Positions 12,101 through 17,338 of a stretch of 51,282 bases of DNA are shown one piece after another. The stretch spans positions 1 to 51,282 of the forward strand of contig JAIXOU010000087.1 of assembly GCA_027486585.1 (NCBI GenBank), in the 5' to 3' direction. Under the pieces are notes generated by a model that was given only the letters and a program-made list of their open reading frames with translations, did no database searches and was not told where the DNA came from. Both the position numbers and the translations under genes were made by a program. Origin of the DNA: Verrucomicrobiaceae bacterium. GTDB taxonomy: Bacteria > Verrucomicrobiota > Verrucomicrobiia > Verrucomicrobiales > Verrucomicrobiaceae. The stretch's first letter is position 1, and each line of letters starts with the position of its first letter.

Positions 12101-12738
12101 TGATCAGTCGCCGCAGCACTCGAACCCAATGCCGCTGCATTGAGCAACCTCACCGTTCCTGCGCTGATGGTCGTAATGCCAGTGTAGGTATTCGCTCCAT
12201 TGAGCGCCAGAGTACCCGCCCCATTCGTCGTCAGCCCAGCCGCTCCCGCGAGGATGGCATTAATGGTTGCTGTGTGTCCACTGGTGGTGACGCCAATAGT
12301 GGGGGTGGTGCCCGCTAGAGTGATCACGTCCGCCGCGGCGTTTCCATTGAGAATGTAACCATCCACATTGAATGTAAGTTTGTTCGCTGTGATACCCGTG
12401 CCGGTGTTGATGGTGATTGTGCCAGGAGTGCCGCCAAAAATAGCATCATCCACACTGGTATTCCCCCACAAGACATTGTTTACCCCGAGATCCGCGGTCC
12501 AGTTGCCATTGGCAAGATTCCAAGTGCCTGATCCGCCCGTAATCGCGCTGTCGCCCGCACCAACTGCACCAGGGGTGATATCCCAGACAAACGTCGCAGC
12601 CTTGCCGGATTGGATCGACCAAAGGGAAAAACACGCGATCAGCAGAGCTGTAATGGGTGTCTTCAAATTGGCTCGAAACCACTTGAGCAGCGGGCTGCCA
12701 TTAATCACGGGAGTAGGCGGGTTAAGCGGTGTGTTCAT
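142..12738 (-). CDS. Giant autotransporter-associated beta-strand-repeat protein with PEP-CTERM anchor
   Basis: This 4198-residue protein is almost wholly Gly/Thr/Asn/Ala-rich beta-helix repeats. About 19 copies follow the pattern GxxTLxLsGxNTYtGxTtixxGtL, typical of the autotransporter-associated beta-strand repeat (PATR) family. The N-terminus is an extended signal peptide: a charged region of about 30 residues, a hydrophobic stretch near 28-45, then an AxA-like site before residue 50. Four Trp-rich headers (WxxG...W...NW) begin near residues 50, 1187, 1950 and 2955 and divide the chain into large blocks. A non-PATR insert with repeated GTGY motifs lies around residues 2490-2570. There is no C-terminal autotransporter barrel. 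The chain ends with VPEPS, a hydrophobic helix and RRR, the PEP-CTERM sorting signal read by exosortases. I infer a surface or matrix adhesin anchored through an exosortase pathway encoded elsewhere. Many long reading frames opposite this gene are compositional shadows. Confidence 0.93.
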   Translation of the reverse strand: MNTPLNPPTPVINGSPLLKWFRANLKTPITALLIACFSLWSIQSGKAATFVWDITPGAVGAGDSAITGGSGTWNLANGNWTADLGVNNVLWGNTSVDDAIFGGTPGTITINTGTGITANKLTFNVDGYILNGNAAADVITLAGTTPTIGVTTSGHTATINAILAGAAGLTTNGAGTLALNGANTYTGITTISAGTVRLLNAAALGSSAAATDHTTVAAGATLDLNGLTIAESFGRGGATLPLDGFAGATAILTNSNAAVAAITGTINFDGGGAFTVNGTGNITLDRVARTNGTTGNPLITKDGANTLILAGTADNAALGVTVNAGVVQLNKGGTGVRALGSASTIGATGTLRLTTGQANGDQLFSQVDLTNNGTFDLQGQDESFNNMTGTGVVTNGATSDASVLTLGENNGVFTWGGVIQNGAGTSTLALTKVGTGTMTITNNNTYTGATQISGTGGGLTLNFSAVGGSNDNLISASSLLTMNNTSASRTQTLTLTGDTVANNQTFNGTSITGAGTRHQIIATSGAGGSLTLNLGALSITSGALVDFVLPTTGGINTTSANTILGPLVTVNNGGAYARIFGGQIAAFTGDLTYATTANIGALGGYTATGNLLVDSTSTGNVIQAAGTTDLSTLSITDTTARTLTIGAGNTLRLGAMGGILRSSAAGSVVVGDSGNAGTLTTGILAGADLVLTNGNATGTLTVNSIIANNAGGAVDVMANGAAAATTILAGANTYTGTTTVQAGALRVTNGAAFGTITGGVTLLDGAAVELSGGISIGDEALSILGTGVSANGALRNFSGTNTYGGLVTLAGTGEIQADTGTTLIFDRPGVATAVTTGSAITFEAAGTSVITFNDALVTTGSGNPTITKNGTGALNFNVANTFAGTGGFTISAGTVRISNGGALGGNTGGTSIGVNAALELTSGISTNEAITLNNTTGISTNGAIRNISGNNFISGQVTVDNGAGRIQSDAGVLTLSGGLRGDPDATTVRALTVSGTGNVHVTGNIVVGGGTGGHISLTKIGTGTLTLSGTNASTSTTSVTGGSLVVTNAAGLGSGAVTVNGGGLNYYAATDAPLVVAGTLGITGGASTVIGGSIGSTVTSAQINVTGAATITNAAHRVNIYGVLGTTPTTGTYTLIQGGASSSLNPTTAPTLGTVFNNTNFTVGAFTRSATALQVGITAATPITAAFWKGGLTGATNVWSASNGATQSNWVATSGGADQALVPGAGADLTISNSVVTSAPTATVLGGNMTIKTLTIADTTNGLGLNADGNTLIITPASAADGIIMAASVPASAIAANVALGAAQTWTNNSANGLTVSGVVSGAFALTKAGTGPMTLSGINTYSGGTTLSAGTLVAASTQALGLAANTLSLAGGTLDLQIDSSVPAHNTAVSGNATIVSNRATSNAGITHTLGTLSIGAFELDVTAGLNVASGTAGLTFGATTFTGAPAFDVGAGANLTLGAITNASNFATIKQGAGILTIAGANASTGTLAINAGTLTLNASGRWTGDVTVATGGTLQNTGAGTNGLVGNLTVQSGGVFDNQQTGAETIAAFNLEGTGISGTGAWVNNAAGTTAGTLTSTAGITLTGNASVGGAGNIATASAISGTGFSLTKVGAGTLTLGAAASTFDGGLIVRAGTVIGGNNANTFGATANPITLGDTSGSANAAIVFVNAASNGSNPISVVSGSSGTASITLGNSTGAIVLSGPITLAKDLILTKSGTTGASQITGGITGTGNVIISNNATTGTITLATAAINPTGSISNTSTASGATTISADIGSNVTNITQSSATSALTLSGASIAYTGATNVSAGILNISGDAASGARSRTTLSVAGGATLNTLNAAGQVITLSGAINLGAGAGTTTLGLDIGSLANFDQFASTAAATTANSVVLNLNGIGGIVAGNYDLLTASSGLNTASYSIGSFAGGGGFRYSLVSDPTYVRLTAAAQTGAIYWGGSVNNSWSAYSGTSTNFANDLAGTNANGTPGVNSNVIFSTSTQTAASLATTLDGAFSIRDLTFNNQIGSGPLTSIGIAPGVGGSLTLTPTLASAGINIETGAPASIAISAPITLSANQTWTVADIGTNLTSSGIISGTANLVKAGPGTLTISGAHTYVGTTTVSAGVFQAGATNGFNTTSAHIVDAGTTLRLNNFAATVGSLAGAGTVDNLNGTAGRALTAGGNNASTTFSGVLQNGGSFGLGLAKVGTGMMTLTGNNTMTGNYTVNGGRLAVTTGTTTNGAGQFTVGSGATTRGMLLIGTGANITTTDMDFGSNATNAAGAGYQTAGTVTLTAADANGVFGLGNASTGYGYYEISGGIVNMNRLTLSNTGTTGTGIFRQTGGTVNIGTWTTVGHGSGSALLDIEGGTYNSGANFAMGVNDAGAFSVTNVRGTGTLVAANGSTLLTNRGDNAARDNMTNVLNVLTGGTIRTASGGITNGTTTGATNNFVHINLNGGTIITNQATTSLININNTNSTLTANSGAFIYSGGLTVDTNGLNSTIPSPLQAPSGQGVQSIAVSTEGTGYIGAPIVRITGGTGAGATAVANMVDDGSGNGTYKVGSITITNPGTGYLNTDVLTVSFVDNASVYTTQASLGAVSFNGGNTSGGLTKTGAGILTLSGTNTYTGGTTISAGTVALGVANALADTGNVTIAGGTFDVATFNDTVATVSLQSGSITGTTGTLTSNAAYDMRSGSASAILAGSMGLNKTTAGTVTLSGANTYSGVTNITAGTLAFSAANNLGNASGTITLNGGTLNYTGSTSINLAVAKVVTIGSSGGTLNAADAGGTLNLLGGITAATAANLTKTGLGTVSVTGSTNLNGGNVTVSAGVLNAGFTSTGLGAIDVANGATLNLYDAATTTVAINGLTLATGSSLGFDLNAPTVNDILNLTGTANVIPTVSLNFNNLGGLGVGTYDLINVSAGTLTATDYVLGIAPSGLNYNFSTINSNQTLRLTTSTLNLVYWHGDETPGGSSWSTLNGAGPFSTNWATTSTGTTDLGALPASTDTLVFSNTNATGPAITTTLDGNFTADSLQFTDNPSGVTSVAVNQGTSGTLTLTPASANNGIAVATNAGAISIGAPVATGAVQTWEVIGGGTNGSSLTVSGAVAVNHLINKTGAGTLTLSGSNSGAGGINLASGSLIIGHSNALGTGPFTIGAATTINTGASAIANAGNNVQNWDGNFTFTGTNQLNLGTGAVTMGDNVIATVAAQTLTVGGAIGDGVSTFGLTKVGAGTLTLSGANTYGGLTNLSIGTLNLNGNNSGAAGGVTMAGSTNLNLGHANALGSGTFTINGGTLNNTSGSSMTLGSNVAQTWNSGYTFTGTHSLNMGTGAVTLGATTQIATTANTLTVNGVIDDGANTFGITKVGAGTLSLGGLNTYGGATTIDVGTLELKANQNLAAVTNTLVFGSSNTTATTGTLDLSTASATFGGTMTVQTNSSSANTITIGNSQFLTVNGNVTIGSSATSSTTTSLAVSGLGAFNVTNTAAAGAFTVGGSNGTGGAGNIAVADFSGLATMNVNLSGTGSAITVNPNLTAGTTNVNNLDATLRLAATSTLTATTLTVGGGPTNNGSAGQRNELYLGSTSTTLKADTINVGNGSRDAGFIGGGGGTLTITDKAGTGRAALNIGTGAAATGAIASGGNVVDLTNVNASLSLSTLTIGGQNRNTDRSDILNFVLGTLDATTVVVGDNGGTASTTVANNTWTSTLNIGGGTTTIGTGGLEIGRADTAVTGTDVANGIVNITAGTVTIANSAGLASAVRLGNNTIAAGITANGSLNITGGNVTVSGHIIKGATTGAGSATLTLNGGSLNMSGNNIGAATPTVTFNAQSGTLQNVAQINGGAGLTKTAGAGTNTLILEGTNTYTGNTVVSSGTLQLGSGSASGSMATTSPISLGAGATFAVKQSDLVTQGIEFSSAAITGLGGFAQSGTGTTLLNVNNTYSGPTSVSDGNLQVGVAGVGGITGTISVTVMKTGATYANAPILSGSGTIGGATVIGESGNPANKGILAPGDNGFATNRTLTLAPASSLTVHAGSQVQMGITAPTGFDAGFASYNGNAISYLTSLSSTNDGTFGSAPAAWFAAPSSNQVDHLALGGGSLTLGTNNGGAIAGQGIMSIFSNSLVTGSLTRGQIFNLIDWTGLLSGSFNVGSGFSTGGIHGDFDLPDISSTNFAWDTSAFRTHGVIVVVPEPSRLLLLFVGLFGLFFRRRQND

Positions 12739-13064
12739 ATTTAGTGAAGCGGTGAGGCAGGATGACTAAAAAAACGGATGAAATGGCAGGAAGATTTTGA
12801 GAATCAATTTCTGCTGTTGAGCGGGATTTTCAACAACACCGAAACGCTGGAACGCCCATGAGACAAGGGATTCAGCGCGTTACTCAGACGGGAGACAGAG
12901 CACGAATTCAATTCGATGTTGGTGCATAGTGACATTTTTCGGATAATCACCCTGTCGAAATCACCCTTTTGGGCAGTTGACAATATTTTTTTGTGAACTT
13001 TTTCACACCTAACCCTCATTCGCGCCGCAGAGTTTTGGGCACGGGAATGAAATGTAGGGAGGCT
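12739..13064. other. Upstream region of the giant gene; no coding sequence seen
   Basis: This gap lies between the start of the giant gene and the terminator of the RRM gene and should hold the giant gene's promoter. It is AT-richer than its surroundings. I see a CRP-like palindrome at 12992-13007 and a TTGACA hexamer at 12977-12982 on the plus strand, but no convincing minus-strand -35/-10 pair. Short reading frames here lack any family signature. Confidence 0.5.
12992..13007. promoter_or_regulatory. CRP/FNR-like palindromic operator candidate
   Basis: The site reads TGTGA-N6-TCACA, exactly the half-sites and spacing of the enterobacterial CRP consensus. It lies about 255 bases upstream of the giant gene's start codon and just past the RRM gene terminator, so if functional it most likely serves the giant gene. 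Whether this organism has a CRP-family regulator of that specificity cannot be seen here. Confidence 0.4.
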
Positions 13065-13099
13065 AAAAAAAGGCCCGCCCTCCAGTCGGAGAGCGGGCC
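13065..13099 (-). terminator. Rho-independent terminator of the RRM protein gene
   Basis: Arms GGCCCGC (13072-13078) and GCGGGCC (13093-13099) pair perfectly. On the minus strand they are followed by seven T residues (13071-13065). It lies 34 bases past the stop codon of the RRM gene. Confidence 0.88.
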
Positions 13100-13133
13100 A
13101 GGCGGTGAGTCGGTAGATCCCAACTACCTTGAG

Positions 13134-13757
13134 TTAAGATTCGTCACCCTGAGAGTGGCGATCATCACTACCGATGGGCTTGGCACCACTGAGCTGGAGC
13201 GGGCGGCCCATGAATTCTTTGCCGCTGAGTTCGGCGACAGCGCGGCGGGCTTCTTCAACCGAGCTCATGGTGACAAAGGCGAAGCCTTTGGAACGCTGCG
13301 TGCGGTTATTGACGACGACTTCGGCATTACGGACGCCACCGACGCCATTGAAGAGCTCAAAGAGGTCGCTCTCAGAGGCATCATAGGAAAGATTGCCGAT
13401 ATAGAGGCGATCTGTGTCGATCGAGGCTGGATCGACGGGAGTGTTTTCACGACGCGGGCCACGGGGCTCACGAGGTGGGCGTGCGGCAGAGTCACGATCG
13501 GCACGAGCTGGGCGCGGACCGCGACTGTTGGCGGATGGCGGTGCACTGCGCTGCGCCTGCGGAAGGGTAGCGGGCTTACCGAGTAAGCCGAAGGTAACGG
13601 CGCTCAGGAATTTCTGAAAGCCAGTCTGCTGGGGCACTCCGCCACGCGGGGTAGAGGTGCGTCCACCGGAGTAGCCGCCGCTCTTGTTGTTTCCGCCTGG
13701 GCGGCGATTGCGGCGGCGATTGCCTTGGCCTTGCTGCTGTGTGTTAGTATCTGACAT
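13134..13757 (-). CDS. RRM-domain RNA-binding protein
   Basis: The 207-residue protein has a basic, low-complexity first half rich in Arg, Gly, Gln and Pro (residues 1-110), then one RNA recognition motif (about 112-195). RNP2 appears as LYIGNL and RNP1 as KGFAFVTM, with the usual aromatic positions. The C-terminus is short and acidic. Proteins of this design in cyanobacteria and other bacteria bind RNA and are often cold-regulated; that role here is inference. It is monocistronic, with its own terminator downstream and an unusually long upstream gap that may be a structured leader. The arginine/glycine-rich arm is longer than in cyanobacterial Rbp proteins and could add nonspecific RNA binding. 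Confidence 0.9.
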   Translation of the reverse strand: MSDTNTQQQGQGNRRRNRRPGGNNKSGGYSGGRTSTPRGGVPQQTGFQKFLSAVTFGLLGKPATLPQAQRSAPPSANSRGPRPARADRDSAARPPREPRGPRRENTPVDPASIDTDRLYIGNLSYDASESDLFELFNGVGGVRNAEVVVNNRTQRSKGFAFVTMSSVEEARRAVAELSGKEFMGRPLQLSGAKPIGSDDRHSQGDES

Positions 13758-14241
13758 GGGTCGTTCGTTCTAGGTGTCTGTGGGGTTGGAGGCACCACGC
13801 AAGGGAGCGTGCTAAGGGTCGGTGCCGAGGATGGACAACGTGTCACATCCTGAGGGACGGGCCGTATGACGGGCCGCAGAGGCGGCTCATCGCAGCCCCA
13901 TCGGGTGCCGCTAAGTCTGGGGTGGAACCCAGTGGGTCCGGTGTTCGCGTGACAGAAATCAGTCACGGTGAGGCGTCCCGGCGATAAAATCGCAGGTCCA
14001 GTCAAAGCATTTGGCGCAGTCAGGGTGCTGGCGTGGCGCATTTCCGCAGATCAGTGGGTGGACATTAGGCCTCAGAGCACGGTGCTCCAGAGTTAGCATG
14101 CCCAGACTAGTCGGGAGGATAGGCCGGGTCAATAGCGGAATTGGAAGAGAGTGAGGAGGTCTCTTAACGATCCGAAGAATAATTGCAGATTCATCCCAAG
14201 AATCTGAACGCGCTGGCGTCTTGCTACACGAACACGTTCGC
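13758..14241. other. GC-rich intergenic region, possible structured leader of the RRM gene
   Basis: These 484 bases lie between the divergent RRM and sigma-factor genes and carry no convincing gene. Several perfect short hairpins occur, including GCCGC-AGAG-GCGGC at 13873-13886 and GAGCAC/GTGCTC at 14075-14087. I looked for hallmarks of RNase P RNA, SRP RNA, tmRNA and tRNA and found none. Overlapping frames (such as 13604-14041 on the minus strand) have no family signature and one overlaps the RRM gene. Confidence 0.4.
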
Positions 14242-14790
14242 ATGCACGATGACCACCGCCTTTTCTTAGACGCTTTAGAGCGCTATGAGCGACCGCTAAT
14301 CCGGTATGCTTTTGGTCATACCCATGATCTAGAAGAAGCACGGGATGTCGTGCAGGACGTGTTTCTGAAGCTCAGTCAACACATCGCCACCCTGGATACG
14401 GAACGCCTAGCACCATGGCTTTTCACAGTCTGCAAGAATCGGTCGCTGGATCACCAGCGCAAACAATCACGACTCGTTGTGATTGAAACGGATACACTTG
14501 ATCTTGAAACCTCTGCGGGTCCACTCCCAGGGGATGAATTGCAGTCGCGAGAAACCTCGGCCACTCTGCACAGCCTCATTGCCGATCTACCCACGAGGCA
14601 AAGAGAGGCCGTGCAGTTAAAGTTCATTTCCGATCTCGATTACAAGGAGATCAGCCAAGTCATGAAAACCAGCATCGGCAATGTCGGCTACCTGATTCAT
14701 CACGGTGTGCAGGCTCTACGCAGCAAATGGCAGGAGCTGGAGGCCGGGACCGCAGCCGCTACAGACCTGGCATTGAACGCTCAGCACTAG
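14242..14790 (+). CDS. ECF-type RNA polymerase sigma factor
   Basis: This is a 182-residue sigma-70 family factor of the extracytoplasmic-function group. Region 2 spans roughly residues 15-80, with a DARDVVQDVF-like core helix (here EEARDVVQDVFLKL) and the WLFTVCKNRSLDHQR promoter-melting segment. Region 4 spans about 110-165, with LPTRQREAVQLKF and a helix-turn-helix (YKEISQVMKTSIGNVGYLI). I chose the ATG at 14242; a TTG seven codons upstream (14221) is in frame, but neither start has a clear Shine-Dalgarno sequence. The next gene starts 49 bases downstream on the same strand and begins with an anti-sigma-like segment, so the two probably form a signalling pair. Confidence 0.92.
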   Translation: MHDDHRLFLDALERYERPLIRYAFGHTHDLEEARDVVQDVFLKLSQHIATLDTERLAPWLFTVCKNRSLDHQRKQSRLVVIETDTLDLETSAGPLPGDELQSRETSATLHSLIADLPTRQREAVQLKFISDLDYKEISQVMKTSIGNVGYLIHHGVQALRSKWQELEAGTAAATDLALNAQH

Positions 14791-14839
14791 ATTCTCATCA
14801 GCCCCCACACTCCCCTCCCCTAGCAAGCCTGATCTATTC

Positions 14840-17110
14840 ATGAAACCCGAACAAATCACCGCCTGGGCGCTGAACCAGCTCAGCGCCGAAGAAACGGCAG
14901 AACTCGAAGCCCAGCTTCACCAGAATCCTGATGAGCATAGTGAAGCAGTTGGGACTCAAGAGTTCTGCCAGTTTCTCAGTAGCAAACTCAAAGATGATTC
15001 CCTATCACTGACCGAGGCTCAAAGACAGAGGCTGATGAAGCCCCGATTAGAAGTCCCCAAATCGACCAACCTTTCCTTCAAACCCAAACCTCTCCAATGG
15101 TGGCAGCGCCCCGCATTCCCCATGGCAGCAGCAGCGGCGGTCATCGCTTTAGGTGTCGGCGTGGGCATTTATCTGCCCACACTCAAGGCCCCCCATGCTG
15201 ATGCAGGTAATTTAGCTCGAGTCGATAATTCCAGCCCAGGAAAGATCCGCGTTAGGCTAGCCGAAAAAGCACAAGTGGCGGCCAACACCAAAACTCCTGG
15301 CACACCATCGGCGACGCCATTGAAACCTAGATCCGAAAGCGATCAGATTGCCTCCATGAACACAGTCAATGCGCCCGCGGAGCTGCTGACTTCAAAGGAG
15401 CCGTCGAAGACTAAGTCGCTAAGCACCGAATCCCAGCTGTCGATGACGGAGCAACCGGCATCCGTAAATGCATCGGCGCTGAGCGTGAAGAGCCCTCAAA
15501 ACACCCACACTGGTTCCACCGCCATAGCAGGCGCAGCCGTGGCAAGCACGGCTGACAGAATCAGCCTCCCCAGCAGTGTGCTGAATAACCAGCAACAAAA
15601 CCCTGTTGGCGCCACTTTTGATCCCACGCAGCTCCCGCAAACAACCAGAGCAGACGCATTTTCTAACACGGAGTCGTATAGTCAGATCTCAGAAAACACC
15701 CTCACCAGCGTTAGTCGCGAACCCTTGTCCACCTTCTCCATTGATGTGGATACGGCAGCTTACTCAAATGTGCGCAGCTTCCTCAACCTCAATACCCAGC
15801 CGCCACGAGAAGCCGTGCGGATCGAGGAGTTGATCAATTACTTCCCGACTGACGAACCAGGCCCAGACCTCAAAGCGAAGCAGCCCTTTGCCGTGAAGGT
15901 GGAGATGGCCGCCTGTCCATGGCAGCCGCAGCATCGACTGGCACGCATCCATTTAAAAGGACGCGACCTCGGCCAGGAACACAAGGCCAGCAATCTGGTC
16001 TTCCTGGTCGATGTTTCTGGCTCGATGAGCAGCCCTGACAAGTTAATGCTCGTCCAACGTAGTCTGCGACTCCTGACCGAGCGCCTGGGTAAAGAAGATC
16101 GTGTGGCGTTGGTCACTTACGCCGGCGGCACCGAGGTCGTTCTGCCCCCCACCAACGGCACTCAAAAGGCATCCATCATCGCAGCCATTGATCGACTGCA
16201 AAGCGGCGGCAGCACTCATGGCAGTGCGGGCATTCAATTGGCCTATGAGCAGGCGTCCGCAGGCTATATTAAGGGCGGCATGAATCGCGTCATCCTCTGC
16301 ACGGACGGTGATTTCAACGTGGGTATCAGCACGCCGAAGCAACTGGAAGAACTGATCAGCGAAAAGGCACGCAGTGGCGTCTTTCTGAGTGTAATGGGTT
16401 ATGGGCGCGGCAACCTAAAGGATCAAACGATGGAAACTCTAGCTGACAAAGGTAACGGTAATTACGCCTACATCGACAGCATCAGTGAGGCCCGCAAAGT
16501 GCTCGTCGAGCAAATGCAAGGCACTCTAGTCACCATCGCCAAAGATGTGAAGATTCAGGTCGAGTTTAATCCGGTGGCCGTGCGTGAATATCGTCTCATT
16601 GGTTATGAAAACCGAGTGTTGGCCAAAGAGGATTTTAATGATGACCGCAAGGACGCGGGAGAGATCGGAGCCGGCCACAGTGTGACCGCCCTTTATGAGA
16701 TCGTGCCTGCGAACTTGAAAGCTGGCGAAACGCCGCCTTTGGCCGTTGATCCGCTGAAATACCAACCTGAACAATTGGCCTCTCCGCCAAAGCTCAATAC
16801 CTACCCGAACGCCGATCTGGAAGCTCTGACGGTGAAGCTGCGCTATAAGGAGCCAGAGGGAATCACAAGCAAACTCATCGAAGTCGCCGTGAAGGATGAC
16901 GCCCGCGCCATCGACAAAGCCAGTGGCGAGTTCAAGTTTTGCGCCGCCGTAGCAGGCTTCGGCCTCATGCTGCGTGATTCGAGCTACAAAGGTGAACTGA
17001 ACTGGAGCCGCGTCCGTCAGCTTGCCCGTGAAGGCAAAGGTCAAGACAGCCTAGGTTATCGCGGTGAGTTTCTGCAACTCATCGAGAAGGCCAGCAGCGG
17101 GAAGAACTAA
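14840..17110 (+). CDS. Membrane protein with anti-sigma-like N-terminus and von Willebrand A domain (YfbK-like)
   Basis: The protein has 756 residues. Residues 1-35 (ITAWALNQLSAEETAELEA and following) resemble the start of bacterial anti-sigma factors. One transmembrane helix lies at about 93-113. A long Ser/Thr/Pro-rich linker runs to about 270. The rest matches the YfbK-type architecture: a VWF_3.5 N-terminal segment (about 275-345, with SIDVDTAAYSNVRSFLN), a vWA domain with the metal-ion-dependent adhesion motif D391-x-S393-x-S395, and a DUF3520-type C-terminal domain (about 570-750). I infer that the N-terminus holds the upstream sigma factor in the cytoplasm while the vWA part senses ligand or metal outside the inner membrane. 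No zinc-binding His/Cys set is seen in the N-terminal part, so it is not a classical ZAS domain. Confidence 0.88.
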   Translation: MKPEQITAWALNQLSAEETAELEAQLHQNPDEHSEAVGTQEFCQFLSSKLKDDSLSLTEAQRQRLMKPRLEVPKSTNLSFKPKPLQWWQRPAFPMAAAAAVIALGVGVGIYLPTLKAPHADAGNLARVDNSSPGKIRVRLAEKAQVAANTKTPGTPSATPLKPRSESDQIASMNTVNAPAELLTSKEPSKTKSLSTESQLSMTEQPASVNASALSVKSPQNTHTGSTAIAGAAVASTADRISLPSSVLNNQQQNPVGATFDPTQLPQTTRADAFSNTESYSQISENTLTSVSREPLSTFSIDVDTAAYSNVRSFLNLNTQPPREAVRIEELINYFPTDEPGPDLKAKQPFAVKVEMAACPWQPQHRLARIHLKGRDLGQEHKASNLVFLVDVSGSMSSPDKLMLVQRSLRLLTERLGKEDRVALVTYAGGTEVVLPPTNGTQKASIIAAIDRLQSGGSTHGSAGIQLAYEQASAGYIKGGMNRVILCTDGDFNVGISTPKQLEELISEKARSGVFLSVMGYGRGNLKDQTMETLADKGNGNYAYIDSISEARKVLVEQMQGTLVTIAKDVKIQVEFNPVAVREYRLIGYENRVLAKEDFNDDRKDAGEIGAGHSVTALYEIVPANLKAGETPPLAVDPLKYQPEQLASPPKLNTYPNADLEALTVKLRYKEPEGITSKLIEVAVKDDARAIDKASGEFKFCAAVAGFGLMLRDSSYKGELNWSRVRQLAREGKGQDSLGYRGEFLQLIEKASSGKN

Positions 17111-17126
17111 ACGACTGACTTGGAGT

Positions 17127-17150
17127 GTCGGCGGCCGACGAATCGCCGAC
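17127..17150 (+). other. Stem-loop after the vWA gene
   Basis: Perfect 7-bp arms GTCGGCG (17127-17133) and CGCCGAC (17144-17150) enclose a 10-base loop, 17 bases past the vWA stop codon. No T-run follows, so an intrinsic terminator is doubtful; it may be an mRNA 3' end structure. Confidence 0.35.
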
Positions 17151-17338
17151 TGTCAACCATAGTCGAGAAATTTAGCGGCTGGATCTAACTATTTTCAACC
17201 TGCTAGGACTGCGTGTTTTCGGACGAATTTCACGAATAATCTTAGCCAGTGAAGAGAAATTTCTTGTGTGTCGGATTCCGTAGCGGCAGACTAACAAGGT
17301 CTGCTGGAAAATTTTTGCGGTTAAACACCGTGAATCAA

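Noticed and set aside
142..12738. The repetitive giant gene as a possible CRISPR or satellite array
   Set aside because: The repeats are degenerate at DNA level and conserved at protein level, as expected of beta-helix repeats; there are no constant repeats with unique spacers.
12977..13005. Plus-strand promoter at TTGACA 12977
   Set aside because: The matching -10 position reads TTTTCA, and no plus-strand gene follows for more than 1.2 kb.
13604..14041. Minus-strand 145-residue frame upstream of and overlapping the RRM gene
   Set aside because: It overlaps the RRM coding region in another frame, has no recognisable motif and unusual composition.
13758..14241. A known structural RNA (RNase P, SRP, tmRNA) in the RRM/sigma gap
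   Set aside because: None of the conserved core sequences of these RNAs could be found on either strand.
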